Source of the DNA: Allosalinactinospora lopnorensis
Lineage (GTDB): Bacteria; Actinomycetota; Actinomycetes; Streptosporangiales; Streptosporangiaceae
Assembly: GCF_000981225.1 (NCBI RefSeq)
Contig: NZ_LAJC01000010.1
Location: 38,487-102,486 of the forward strand
Length of the DNA: 64,000 bases
Reading direction: 5' to 3'
Every line of letters begins with the position of its first letter. Positions within the stretch are counted from its first letter, which is position 1. Under the pieces are notes generated by a model. That model worked only from the letters and a program-made list of their open reading frames with translations, ran no database searches and had not been told where the DNA came from. This document shows, piece by piece, positions 38,554 to 47,032 of this stretch. The translations under genes were made by a program, and so were the position numbers.

Positions 38554-38559
38554 TAGGGT
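38554..38559 (+). promoter_or_regulatory. Candidate -10 of the erm transcript
   Basis: TAGGGT at 38554-38559 ends 7 bp before ATG 38567, so the RNA would begin at or next to the leader-peptide start codon. An AAAA run (38522-38525) lies upstream of the -35 zone, as in WhiB7-type promoters. The WhiB7 link is speculative. Confidence 0.4.
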
Positions 38560-38566
38560 CCCTGAT

Positions 38567-38617
38567 ATGGGAATCTGCTGCCTGGGAATCGCGTCCGTGA
38601 GGCTCCGCGCCGCTTAG
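38567..38617 (+). CDS. Candidate macrolide-sensing leader peptide of erm
   Basis: 16-residue ORF MGICCLGIASVRLRAA, 105 bp before the erm start. It contains an Arg-Leu-Arg (+X+) motif at residues 12-14, the sequence that makes ribosomes stall with macrolides in ErmDL-type leaders. CTCCGC at 38645-38650 and 38665-38670 can each pair with the GCGGAG ribosome site of erm (38711-38716), a plausible attenuation switch. Not demonstrated. Confidence 0.6.
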   Translation: MGICCLGIASVRLRAA

Positions 38618-38722
38618 CGGCGGACTGACCTCACCGATCGCCAGCTCCGCCGCATCCCGGAGTTCTCCGCCGGTGCGGTGCACTGCGCTGCCCGGCTCCG
38701 ACGATTCCTCGCGGAGCTTCCC

Positions 38723-39568
38723 ATGCCTTCTCCCTATCAGGGCGGCCGACACGAGTTCGGCCAGAACTTCCTCGCCGACCGGTCGGTCATCGACACGATC
38801 GGGGGACTCGTCGCGCGGACGAGTTGCCCGATCGTGGAGATCGGCGCCGGCGACGGCGCTGTGACCCTCCCGTTGAGCCGGTCCGGTCGGCCGGTCACCG
38901 CCGTCGAGGTCGATCCGGGGCGCGCGCGCCGCCTCGACCGGCGCACGCCCGAGAACGTCGCCGTCGTCAACGACGACATCCTGCGCTTCCGGTTACCGCG
39001 GCACCCGCATGTCCTCGTCGGCAACCTCCCGTTCCACCTAACGACCTCGATCCTGCGCCGGATCCTCGCGGCACCGCACTGGCAGGCCGGGGTGCTGCTG
39101 ATGCAGTGGGAGGCCGCCCGCCGGCGGGCGGGGGTGGGCGGCGCGAGCATGCTGACCGCGAGCTGGTGGCCGTGGTACGACTTCACGCTGCACTCTCGGG
39201 TCCCCGCCCGGTCCTTCCGGCCCGTCCCGTCGGTCGACGGCGGCCTGCTCACCGTCACCCGCCGGTCGTCCCCGCTCGTCGCCGACCGCGGGGGTTACCA
39301 GCGTTTCGTCCGGAACGTCTTCACCGGTCCCGGTCGCGGGTTGCAGGAGATCCTGACCAGGACGGGGCGGATCGACCGGAGGGCGCTGCACGAGTGGTCG
39401 CGGACACACGGGGTGTCGCCCCGAGCGCTCCCGAAGGATCTCACCGCTCAGCATTGGGCCTCACTGTGGGAGCGCACCACGGCGAGCCCCTTGCGTCCGC
39501 GAAACACCGGCCGCGGCTCTCCCGCCCCGGGCATCTCGCGGGCGGGCCGCAGGGGCCGGTCCCGCTGA
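38723..39568 (+). CDS. erm: 23S rRNA adenine-N6-methyltransferase, Erm family
   Basis: 281-residue methyltransferase modifying A2058 of 23S rRNA, giving macrolide-lincosamide-streptogramin B resistance. EFGQNFLADRSVID at the N-terminus, EIGAGDGAVTLPL (SAM motif I, residues 39-51), VEVDPGR, NDDILRFRLP and NLPFHLTTSIL (motif IV NLPF, residues 101-104) are Erm features that separate it from RsmA (NLPYNVA). The Arg/Gly/Pro-rich tail is typical of actinomycete Erm. ATG 38723 with GCGGAG 6 nt upstream. Inserted between ABC-F and transketolase genes. Confidence 0.92.
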   Translation: MPSPYQGGRHEFGQNFLADRSVIDTIGGLVARTSCPIVEIGAGDGAVTLPLSRSGRPVTAVEVDPGRARRLDRRTPENVAVVNDDILRFRLPRHPHVLVGNLPFHLTTSILRRILAAPHWQAGVLLMQWEAARRRAGVGGASMLTASWWPWYDFTLHSRVPARSFRPVPSVDGGLLTVTRRSSPLVADRGGYQRFVRNVFTGPGRGLQEILTRTGRIDRRALHEWSRTHGVSPRALPKDLTAQHWASLWERTTASPLRPRNTGRGSPAPGISRAGRRGRSR

Positions 39569-39621
39569 GTCCTGGGTAGGCTCCGTCCCCCACTTCGGCG
39601 TGCGCCGCCCTCCCAGGCCGG

Positions 39622-39660
39622 CGCGGCGCCCACCCCGGCCCCGTGCGGGTGGGCGCCGCG
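39622..39660. terminator. Bidirectional terminator between erm and transketolase
   Basis: Perfect 14-bp stem (39622-39635 with 39647-39660, 11-nt loop) between two convergent genes, 8 bp from the transketolase stop codon. Confidence 0.8.
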
Positions 39661-39668
39661 GACACTGC

Positions 39669-40615
39669 TCAGGCCAGGAAGAAGTCCCGCGCGGCCTTGG
39701 CGATTCCCTCCGTGTCGAGGCCGTGCGCACGGTCGTGGTCGGCCGGTGTGCCGTAGCCGCGCACTTCGGTCGCGCGGGAGACACCGAGGGACCTCTGGCG
39801 GTGCCTGCGGTCGTCCAGCGCGGCGGCGATCTCGTGCGCCGAGGTCCCCTCCAGGTACGGCTCGACCACGAGGACATCGGCCCGCCCCGCTGCGGCTACG
39901 AGCCGGTTGAGGCCGGCGCGGTCGAACGGACGGACCGTGGCCGCGTAGGCGACCGTGACGTCGAGGTCTTCGGTCGCGGCCAGGACCCGGTCCAGCATCG
40001 GACCGACGGCGACCGCGACACCGCTGGAGCGGGCGGATCCGGAGCGGACGGTCACCAGCCCGCCGCCCACCGGCCGGGACGCGGCGTTGCTCGCTCGGAG
40101 AGCCGGAGGTAGACGCGGTCGTCGCCGCCGAACGAGGTTTCGAGGAGCCGTACGACCTCGTCCGCGTGCCCGGGGACGTGCACGGTCCACCCCGGCATGG
40201 TGTCGAAGAGGGCGACGTCGCCGGGGGCCATGTGGGTGCGCCCGGCCCCGGCGTAGTCGTAGGAGGCGCCGACGCCGACCAGAACGGCGCCGGTGTCCTG
40301 ATGGCCGAGGTCGAGTTTGAGCTGTTCGAAGGGCCGCTCGACCAGGAATGAGGCGATGGTGTGCACGATGGGCCGCAGACCGGTCAGCGCCAGGCCGCCG
40401 GCCACGCTCACCATGAGCTGCTCCCGAATGCCGACGTTGACGACGCGCCCGGGATGGCGGGCCGCGGCACCGGCGAAGCGGTCCGCGGAGATGTCGGCGA
40501 GCACAACGGCGAGCCGCGGATCGGTGTCGAGCGCCGCGTCGACGGTGTCGACGAAGCCGGCCCGCATTGGGGCCGGCCTTACGTTGTCGGCGCCGGCGTA
40601 GTTGCTCAGGGGCAT
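39669..40615 (-). CDS. Transketolase C-terminal subunit, frameshifted in this sequence
   Basis: Pyrimidine-binding plus C-terminal half of a split transketolase. MRAGFVDTVDAALDTDPRLA then VNVGIREQLMVSVAGGLALTG carries the catalytic Glu, and VLVGVGASYDYAGAGRTHMA the substrate region. The C-terminal domain is DVTVAYAATVRPFD and DVLVVEPYLEGTSA. One base is missing at about 40092; restoring it joins YLRLSER to SNAASRPVGGG and gives 315 residues. ATG 40615, 12 bp after the N-subunit stop, so the pair is co-expressed. Split transketolases of this kind often serve special sugar pathways rather than the main pentose cycle; the substrate is not deducible. Confidence 0.88.
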
Positions 40616-40627
40616 CGTGTTTCCTCC

Positions 40628-41314
40628 TCAGGACCGGACTTGGGCGATCACGGCCAGCGGGCGTCCGGGGTGCGCGCCGGTGAGCGCCTCGTAGAGGGCG
40701 GTGTGGTCGCGGCCGGCGGCGGAGCGTGCGGCCCAGCCCTCGCGGGCGAAACGCTCGGCGATCCCGCCCGGCCAGCCCAGGGAGGCGGAGCCGTTGTCGA
40801 CGGCGACCACGGTGAGGCTGTCGATCCCGAGGCGGCCGGCGACCGCGACCGCTTCGTGGTTGCTGCCCTCGTCGAGTTCGGCGTCGCCGACCAGGACGAC
40901 CACGCGGGGGCCGGTCCTGCCCTGTATCCGCAGCCCGAGGGCCGTCCCCACCCCCAGTCCGAGTCCGTGCCCGAGGGAGCCGCTCCCGATTTCCGCACCG
41001 GGGAGGAGCACCCGGTCGGGATGGTGGCCCAGGGGCGAGTCGAACCGGCCCCAGTTCCGAAGCGCCTGGACGTCGATGAAGCCCTTCGCCGCGAGAACCG
41101 CGTAGTAGGCGGCCGGGCCATGCCCTTTGGAGAGCAGGAAGCGGTCGCGGTCGGGGGCGTCGGCGGTCTCGGGCGTTACGTCGAGCACCCGGTCGTAGAG
41201 CACCCACAGGACGTCGAGTGTGGACTCGGCCGCGGCCTGGTGCTTCTCGTCGCCGGTCATCAGCCCGACGAGGGTCGGCAGGTCGGCGTAGCGGCTGAAG
41301 GTCGTCGTAGTCAT
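40628..41314 (-). CDS. Transketolase N-terminal subunit
   Basis: 228-residue thiamine-diphosphate-binding half. FLLSKGHGPAAYYAVLAAKG includes the conserved GHG. GSGSLGHGLGLGVGTALGL and the TPP motif VVLVGDAELDEGSNHEA...VAVDN are intact. ATG 41314 lies about where transcription should start from the MerR-type promoter at 41321-41351, suggesting leaderless translation. Forms an operon with the C-terminal subunit. Confidence 0.9.
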   Translation of the reverse strand: MTTTTFSRYADLPTLVGLMTGDEKHQAAAESTLDVLWVLYDRVLDVTPETADAPDRDRFLLSKGHGPAAYYAVLAAKGFIDVQALRNWGRFDSPLGHHPDRVLLPGAEIGSGSLGHGLGLGVGTALGLRIQGRTGPRVVVLVGDAELDEGSNHEAVAVAGRLGIDSLTVVAVDNGSASLGWPGGIAERFAREGWAARSAAGRDHTALYEALTGAHPGRPLAVIAQVRS

Positions 41315-41320
41315 GACCTC

Positions 41321-41351
41321 AGTCTGAAACCTCAAGTTGAATTGAGGTCAA
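41321..41351 (-). promoter_or_regulatory. MerR-type promoter with 19-bp spacer (SoxR-box-like operator)
   Basis: Minus strand: -35 TTGACC (41351-41346), 19-bp spacer, -10 CAGACT (41326-41321). The spacer region is filled by the perfect inverted repeat ACCTCAA-n6-TTGAGGT (41329-41348). Long spacer plus centred dyad is the hallmark of MerR-family activation. Confidence 0.75.
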
Positions 41352-41431
41352 TACCCGGAGAGGGCGGAGAAGGGCACGGGAGGCAGAGGGCTCGGCCCGT
41401 GCCGCGTCCTCCGCGGAGGCCGCCGGCGCTG

Positions 41432-42367
41432 TCACCCCTGAGGGACGACCACGGCCCCCTCGACGTCGCCATAGGCGGTAACGGTCCGCTCGCAGTGCCC
41501 GGATTCCCGCAGCGCCGCGGCGACCCGGCCGGCGGCCGCCTCGTCCGCGGCGAGGAACGCGCAGGTGGGGCCGGATCCGGACACGATCACACCGAGTGCT
41601 CCCGCCGCACGGCCCGCCTGCAGGGTCGCGTCCAGATCCGGGCGCAGCGACAACGCGGCGGCCTCCAGGTCGTTGCTGAGGGCCGCGCCGAGCGCTCGGG
41701 CGTCCCCGGAAGCGAGCGCCGACATCAGGGCCGTGTCCTCCCGCGGCTCGGGCGCGTCGGGACGGAGCCGGTCGTACTCGGCGAAGACCCTCCCCGTGGA
41801 CAGCCCTTTACCGGAGAGCGCGAAGACCCAGTGGTAGCGCCCGACACTGCTCACGGGGGTGAGCAGCTCGCCGCGGCCGGTGCCCACGGCCGTCCTGCCC
41901 ACGAGCGGGAAGGCGACGTCACTGCCGAGCTCGGCGGCCAGCGCCAGGAGATCGTCCGGTGAAAGCCCCGCCCGCCAAAATGTGTTGCATGCCACAAGCG
42001 CCCCTGCGGCGTCGGCGCTGCCTCCCGCCATGCCCCCGGCGACCGGGATCCGCTTGCGCAAGTGGATGTCGATCGGGCCGCCGCTACCGGTCTCACGTGC
42101 CAGGAGGCGTGCGGCGCGGGCGGCGAGGTTGGTGTCGTCGAGTGGAACCTCGGCGGTGTACGCGTACGGCTCCCCCTCGACGGTCAGCCTCGCGAAGCCC
42201 GTCACTGCACGCGGACCGGCCGCAGTAACGGTAACCTCGTCGAATAACGAGACAGCGTGGAAGACATTGACCAGATCGTGGTATCCATCTTCGCGCGCCG
42301 GCCCAACCGCTAGCTGAAGGTTCACCTTTGCGGGTACCCGTACGGTTACGGCGGTCATAGCGGTCAC
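41432..42367 (-). CDS. ispE: 4-diphosphocytidyl-2-C-methyl-D-erythritol kinase
   Basis: 311-residue GHMP kinase of the MEP isoprenoid pathway. It has VRVPAKVNLQLAVGPAREDGYHDL at the N-terminus, the ATP loop RIPVAGGMAGGSADAAGAL (Pro-x-x-x-Gly-x-x-Gly-Gly-Ser) and VSGSGPTCAFLAADE near the C-terminus. GTG 42367 follows GAGGA closely; ATG 42358 is an equally possible start. Conserved neighbour of rsmA/rpfB/tatD/metG; here a kinase gene separates it from rsmA. Confidence 0.94.
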   Translation of the reverse strand: MTAMTAVTVRVPAKVNLQLAVGPAREDGYHDLVNVFHAVSLFDEVTVTAAGPRAVTGFARLTVEGEPYAYTAEVPLDDTNLAARAARLLARETGSGGPIDIHLRKRIPVAGGMAGGSADAAGALVACNTFWRAGLSPDDLLALAAELGSDVAFPLVGRTAVGTGRGELLTPVSSVGRYHWVFALSGKGLSTGRVFAEYDRLRPDAPEPREDTALMSALASGDARALGAALSNDLEAAALSLRPDLDATLQAGRAAGALGVIVSGSGPTCAFLAADEAAAGRVAAALRESGHCERTVTAYGDVEGAVVVPQG

Positions 42368-42605
42368 GAGTCCTCAATCGTAAAGGAAGCCCCCACCCCC
42401 GTGAGCCCACGTACCCGCAACGGAACACATGTGCCGTTCCCTCGCGTACTTCACGGCGGCCGGGGTTCCATGGACGATTCCCCCCGCAGGTGTGTCACTC
42501 TGAGTGTCCAAAATCGGGCCTCGTGGCCTGTGCGGGTGGGTATCAGGACACGATCCCCGCTACCTTGGGGCCGGACGCACTTTGGACACCGTCGGGGAGG
42601 ACCGC

Positions 42606-44477
42606 TTGCCGTCGGATGGGCTCCCAAAGAACCTGGAACCGCTGGCCGCCGGGGATCCGGCCACCATCGGTCCATACGTGCTGTCCGGGCGTCTGGGCAG
42701 TGGCGGAATGGGGACGGTCTACCTCGGCCGCACCCCTGAGAAGGGATCCCAGGTCGCGATCAAGGTGATCCGGCCGGAACTCGCTTTCGACGAGGCTACC
42801 CGCGCCCGTTTCCGCGACGAGATGGAGAACGCGCGCAGAGTCGCCTCGTTCTGCACCGCCAAGGTCCTCGACCACGGGACGTTCGAGAACCGGCCCTACA
42901 TGGTCACCGAGTACATCGCGGGGACCCCCCTGGCCGAGCAGATCGCCGAGCACGGAGCCCTCGACTCCAGCACCCTGCACGGCTTCGCGCTGGGCGTGGC
43001 GGCCGCGCTCGCGGCCATCCACCGGACCGGCCTGGTCCACCGCGATCTCAAGCCCGCGAACGTTCTGCTGTCGCTCTCCGGACCGCGCGTCATCGACTTC
43101 GGTATCGCCCGGGCGATGAACACCATGACCAACCACACCAAGACCGGGATCGTCATGGGCAGCCCGGGCTGGATGGCTCCCGAGCAACTGCTGGAGGAGA
43201 AGGTCACCACCTCCGCCGACATCTTCGCGTGGGGGTGCCTGGTGGCGTTCGCCGGGAACGGCGTCCATCCCTTCGGCAACGGCGACGCCATGACGCTCGG
43301 CAAGCGGGTGCTGTTCGCCGAACCGCAGCTCGGCAACCTCGACAGCCCTCTCGACCGGCTGGTCGCCAAGGCACTGGCCAAGGAACCCGAACGCCGGCCC
43401 AAGGCCCAGGACCTACTGCTGGAACTGGCCGGGGGCGAGGGCGACTCCGGCAACGCCAACGACATGGTCAGCCACGCGCTCCACCAGTCGTGGCGCCCCA
43501 ACCTTCCCCCGCTGCCACCGAACGCCGCACCGCAGGGGCCCCAGGCGCACCCGGTGTCCCATCCGCCGCAGGGGCCGCACCAGGGCATGCCGCCTCCGGG
43601 CCCGCCACTCGGCGCCCCCGGCCATGGGCATCCGCAGCCGCCGCATCCGGGGCAGCAGGTGCCGATGCCGGCCGCGCAGCAGGCGTACCCCGGCCAGCAG
43701 ATGCAGCATCCGGGTCCCGCCCACCAGCCTCCGGCGCACCAGACCGGACAGTTCCCGGTGGCCTCCCCGCGCCAGACCGGCCCCATCCCGCAAGTGGGGC
43801 CGCCGCCCCAGGAGGGACCGGGCCAGACGGGCGCCCGCCCGCAGGCCCAGCCCTATGTCCCGCCGGCGCCGCCACCCCCGCACCGCCCCTTGCAGCCCGG
43901 TAAGAAGCGGGTGAAGTGGATCATCCTGGCGGCACTGGTCGCGGCGCTCCTGGTCCTGCTGTTCACCGTGCTCACCCTGCTCGTCTTCAACAGGGCCGAC
44001 ACCACCGGCGGCACTCCGCGGGACGCGGAGCGGCAGGAGGAGGACGGCGGCTCCGGCGACGGTTCGGCCGCCCAGCCGGGCGGGGCCCAGACGGACGGCA
44101 CCACCGACGGCCGGATGGTCTTCAACGTCAACGAGTACGCCTGCGGGACCAACGTCAACAACCGCTCAACCACCACCGGCGGTATGTACTGCGCGTTCGA
44201 CCTGCGTGTGGAGAACACCTCGGAACACACGATCGAGCTCGACCACGAATGGCAGCGCCTCCGGATGGCCAGCGGCGAGTTCACCCTCGCCCTGGAGCCG
44301 TCGACCGAGGAGCGCGACGACTCGCTGTGGCGGGAGATCCCGGCCGGCGAGAAGGCGACGGGGCAACTGGTGTTCATGGTCCCCGACGGTGCGGAACTCC
44401 AGGAGTTGCTGCTGGGCAGCCGCGACAGCGGCAAGGGCGTGGAGATCGACCTGAGCGACGTCCCCAGACGCGACTGA
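42606..44477 (+). CDS. Receptor-type Ser/Thr protein kinase with extracellular DUF4352-like domain
   Basis: 623 residues. Kinase domain about 20-280: GRLGSGGMGTVYLG, AIKVI with Lys53, HRDLKPANVLL with Asp147, DFG at 164-166 and GWMAPEQ. A linker of about 150 residues is extremely rich in Pro, Gln, Gly and His (many PPGP, PGQQ, HQ units). One membrane helix starts near residue 438, then an extracellular domain of about 160 residues (VFNVNEYACGTNVNN..., YCAFDLRVENTSEHTIEL) resembling DUF4352, an Ig-like fold seen in exported actinobacterial proteins. The TTG start at 42606 is supported by GGGGAGGA 4 nt upstream. Inserted between ispE and rsmA. Confidence 0.9.
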   Translation: MPSDGLPKNLEPLAAGDPATIGPYVLSGRLGSGGMGTVYLGRTPEKGSQVAIKVIRPELAFDEATRARFRDEMENARRVASFCTAKVLDHGTFENRPYMVTEYIAGTPLAEQIAEHGALDSSTLHGFALGVAAALAAIHRTGLVHRDLKPANVLLSLSGPRVIDFGIARAMNTMTNHTKTGIVMGSPGWMAPEQLLEEKVTTSADIFAWGCLVAFAGNGVHPFGNGDAMTLGKRVLFAEPQLGNLDSPLDRLVAKALAKEPERRPKAQDLLLELAGGEGDSGNANDMVSHALHQSWRPNLPPLPPNAAPQGPQAHPVSHPPQGPHQGMPPPGPPLGAPGHGHPQPPHPGQQVPMPAAQQAYPGQQMQHPGPAHQPPAHQTGQFPVASPRQTGPIPQVGPPPQEGPGQTGARPQAQPYVPPAPPPPHRPLQPGKKRVKWIILAALVAALLVLLFTVLTLLVFNRADTTGGTPRDAERQEEDGGSGDGSAAQPGGAQTDGTTDGRMVFNVNEYACGTNVNNRSTTTGGMYCAFDLRVENTSEHTIELDHEWQRLRMASGEFTLALEPSTEERDDSLWREIPAGEKATGQLVFMVPDGAELQELLLGSRDSGKGVEIDLSDVPRRD

Positions 44478-44551
44478 GCCGCGTCCAACCGCCGCGGACC
44501 TCGATGCTCAGGACTCGGTGAGCCGAACGGCGTGCGTGGCCGCGGCGGCCC

Positions 44552-45430
44552 CTACCGCACGCGGCCGGGCCGGTGTTCGGCGATGCGTGCGAACGCCGCG
44601 ACGTCGAGGGCCTCACCGCGTGCGGACGGGTCGACACCGGCGGCGCGCAGCGCGGTCTCCGCAGCGGCGGCGGACCCTGCCCACGAGGACAGGGCCGCTC
44701 TGAGGGTCTTGCGGCGCTGCGCGAAGGCGGCGTCGATGACCGCGAACACCTCTTCCCGCGGTACCGCCGTGCTCGGTGCCGGGCGGCGGCGCAGCTCCAC
44801 CAGTCCGGAGTCGACGTTGGGCACGGGCCAGAACACGCTGCGGCCGACATTGCCCGCGCGGCGCACGCCGGCGTACCAGGCGGCCTTCGCCGACGGTGCG
44901 CCGTAGGTGCGGCTCCCCGGTTCGGCGGCGAGCCGGTCGGCCACCTCGGCCTGCACCATGACCAGCGTCCTCCGCACCGACGGCAGCAGCTCCAGCAGGT
45001 GCAGCAGCACCGGGACGGCCACGTTGTAGGGCAGGTTGGCCACCATCGCGGTCGGCTCGGGACCGGGGACCTCCGCAACGCGCAGGGCGTCGGCGGCGCG
45101 GACCTCCAGGCGGTCCGCCAGGCCGGGGGCGTGCTCCCGCACGGTCGCCGGCAGCGCGGCGGCGAGGTCCGGATCGATCTCGATCGCCGTGACGCGGCGT
45201 ACCCGCGGCAGCAGCGCGAGCGTCAGGGAGCCGAGGCCGGGGCCGACCTCCAGGACGACGTCGTCCTCGTCCACTCCCGAGAGCCGGACTATCCGGCGCA
45301 CCGTCCCGTGGTCGATGACGAAGTTCTGGCCGAGGGTCTTGGTCGGCCTGATGCCCAGGCGGTCGGCGATCCGGCGGACATCGGCCGGGGTCAGCAGGCG
45401 GACGGTCTCAGACGTCTCGGAGTGAGCCAC
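44552..45430 (-). CDS. rsmA: 16S rRNA (adenine(1518)/(1519)-N6)-dimethyltransferase
   Basis: 292-residue KsgA methylating two adjacent adenines in helix 45 of 16S r[36 protein letters not shown] (SAM motif I), AIEIDPDLA and [18 protein letters not shown] (motif IV NLPY, distinguishing it from Erm) are all intact. GTG 45430. Downstream of rpfB in the usual actinobacterial order. Confidence 0.95.
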   Translation of the reverse strand: MAHSETSETVRLLTPADVRRIADRLGIRPTKTLGQNFVIDHGTVRRIVRLSGVDEDDVVLEVGPGLGSLTLALLPRVRRVTAIEIDPDLAAALPATVREHAPGLADRLEVRAADALRVAEVPGPEPTAMVANLPYNVAVPVLLHLLELLPSVRRTLVMVQAEVADRLAAEPGSRTYGAPSAKAAWYAGVRRAGNVGRSVFWPVPNVDSGLVELRRRPAPSTAVPREEVFAVIDAAFAQRRKTLRAALSSWAGSAAAAETALRAAGVDPSARGEALDVAAFARIAEHRPGRVR

Positions 45431-45505
45431 CTGCCCATTTTGCCAGGCCGGTGACGCGTCCGCGCCTCACCGCACCGCTGGAGGCGACCCCTTGCCCGGG
45501 CCCGC

Positions 45506-46729
45506 TCAATTGAACAGGTTGCTGCCGCATTCCGGCCACTGGCCCTCCCAGTTGCCGTCGACCAGGTTGTAGAGCTTCTTCGCCCGCATCGTCTGCTCCT
45601 CGGGGCTGGCCTCCGCGGGGTTTCCGCTGCCCCCGGCGGACTGCCAGGTGGCCATGGAGAACTGGTAGAGGCCGTAGTACCCGCCGGCCTCGTTCACGGC
45701 GGTGGGGTCCCCGTTCGACTCGCACTGGGCCAGGGCGTCCCAGTTGAGGCTGTCGGCCTCGCCGCCGACATTGGGGTCGAACTCGGGTTCCTTCGTCCCG
45801 ACCTCGACGATGCCGTCGATCGGCTCCTCCAGGACCTTCTCCTTGAGGACGTGCTCGGTCTCCTCGCCCTCCTTGATGACCGTGGCGCTGGTGACCTCCT
45901 TGACGCCGTCCTCGGGCTCCTGGACGACCTCCTTCTCGCCCTTCTCCATCTCGTCGTTGTCGCGTTCCTCGGTCTCGGCCTCGATCTTCTTCTTCTCCGT
46001 CTCGGGTTCGCTGAGAACCTCAAGGACGTCGATGACCATGCCGTCGACGGGCTCGGCGTCGAGTTCCGGCTCAACGATGTCGTGCTCGCCCAGCTCGACG
46101 CCGTTGTCGTCGAGGACCTCCTCGACGGTGCCCGCGGTGGTCGCGACCTCGGTACGGGTCCGGTCGCGGAGGATCACCACCTGCCGGGCTCCGGTCGCCT
46201 CGACCTCGAGACCGGATTCCGGCACCGGGTCGCTGTGGTCCGCCGAGAGCTCCAGCGCCTCGCCGCCCAGGCCGATCTGGTCGAGCGCCTCCCCCACCGT
46301 CAGCGCGGTGACCCAATGGGTTTCCGGCTCTCCGTCCAGTTCCAGGGTGAACTCGCGCCCGGAGCGCACCAGGACGTGGTCGCCCGGGGCCAGCTCGGTA
46401 TCGAGGGCGGGGGCGACGGCGTCGTGCTCGCCGAGTTCGACCTCCGCGGAGTTCAATACCTCCTGGACGGTCGCGCCGTAGGTGTGCACGCTCTGCTCTT
46501 CGCCGTCGACGTCGAGTGTGATCCGCTGCTCCATGGCGAACGCGGTGCCCCCGCCGATCAGCACCACCCCGGCGGCCACGGCGGCGCCGATCGCCACACG
46601 GCGCGAGCGCCACCAGGACGGCGAGATCACGGCCAGCAGCCGCTGCGCCTGTGTTTCCGCGCTGCTCTTGTTCGGTGCCCTGCGGGTACCGCGGTGGGAT
46701 CGACGGGAACGTGACGACCAGCTAGGCAC
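45506..46729 (-). CDS. rpfB: Resuscitation-promoting factor RpfB
   Basis: 407-residue secreted or membrane-anchored muralytic enzyme promoting exit from dormancy. A cytoplasmic tail precedes a hydrophobic anchor (VAIGAAVAAGVVLIGGGTAFA, about 45-66). Three DUF348 repeats follow, each with ...TVQEVL/TVGEAL/TVEEVL and LGEHD-type motifs. Then come a Lys/Glu-rich G5 domain ending EPIDGIVEVGTKE and the Rpf transglycosylase-like domain LNWDALAQCESNGDPTAVN with the catalytic Glu, GGYYGLYQFSMATWQSAGG, and WPECG. GTG 46729 has a weak ribosome site. A -10-like GATAAT (minus 46869-46864) suggests a leader of about 130 nt. Confidence 0.94.
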   Translation of the reverse strand: MPSWSSRSRRSHRGTRRAPNKSSAETQAQRLLAVISPSWWRSRRVAIGAAVAAGVVLIGGGTAFAMEQRITLDVDGEEQSVHTYGATVQEVLNSAEVELGEHDAVAPALDTELAPGDHVLVRSGREFTLELDGEPETHWVTALTVGEALDQIGLGGEALELSADHSDPVPESGLEVEATGARQVVILRDRTRTEVATTAGTVEEVLDDNGVELGEHDIVEPELDAEPVDGMVIDVLEVLSEPETEKKKIEAETEERDNDEMEKGEKEVVQEPEDGVKEVTSATVIKEGEETEHVLKEKVLEEPIDGIVEVGTKEPEFDPNVGGEADSLNWDALAQCESNGDPTAVNEAGGYYGLYQFSMATWQSAGGSGNPAEASPEEQTMRAKKLYNLVDGNWEGQWPECGSNLFN

Positions 46730-46863
46730 GATTCATCTGACCTTTACGATCATGGAAACGACGGGGGTACGGCCGGATGGCCTCGACCGCGCGATGATGG
46801 CGGGCGGATCGGCCGGAGAGCTCAGCCCTTGGGGGTCACGGCGGCACGTCCAGCCATCCGGAA

Positions 46864-46869
46864 ATTATC
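46864..46869 (-). promoter_or_regulatory. Extended -10 element for rpfB
   Basis: TGTGATAAT on the minus strand (TG-extended -10 GATAAT). No good -35. The 303-bp region between rpfB and the divergent CoA-racemase gene holds nothing else that I can name. Confidence 0.45.
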
Positions 46870-47032
46870 ACAGAGGCCGCAAACGCGCTTTAGCATCAGC
46901 CGATTTCCGGGGGAAAATCCGGATGCCGCCCTTTCCTCCAGAGGCATCGCCCGCGCATAGCGCGGCCGGGAGGGCGTCCTCCACAATGTGCAACCGAACA
47001 TGATTCGAACCGTCCTCGCGGGAGGATCGCCG

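Noticed and set aside
38567..38617. Leader peptide as the tail of a 716-codon plus-strand frame over the ABC-F gene
   Set aside because: The upstream part is antisense to the ABC-F coding sequence; only the last 16 codons have their own start, promoter-like hexamer and sensible context.
36635..39568. erm plus ABC-F as an antibiotic-resistance island
   Set aside because: The ABC-F protein has the Uup-type linker and C-terminal coiled coil and is a usual neighbour of ispE in actinobacteria, so it is probably a core gene; only erm looks accessory.
46730..47032. c-di-AMP (ydaO-type) riboswitch upstream of rpfB
   Set aside because: Such riboswitches precede some actinobacterial rpf genes, but I could not find the conserved core segments in the predicted leader of about 130 nt.
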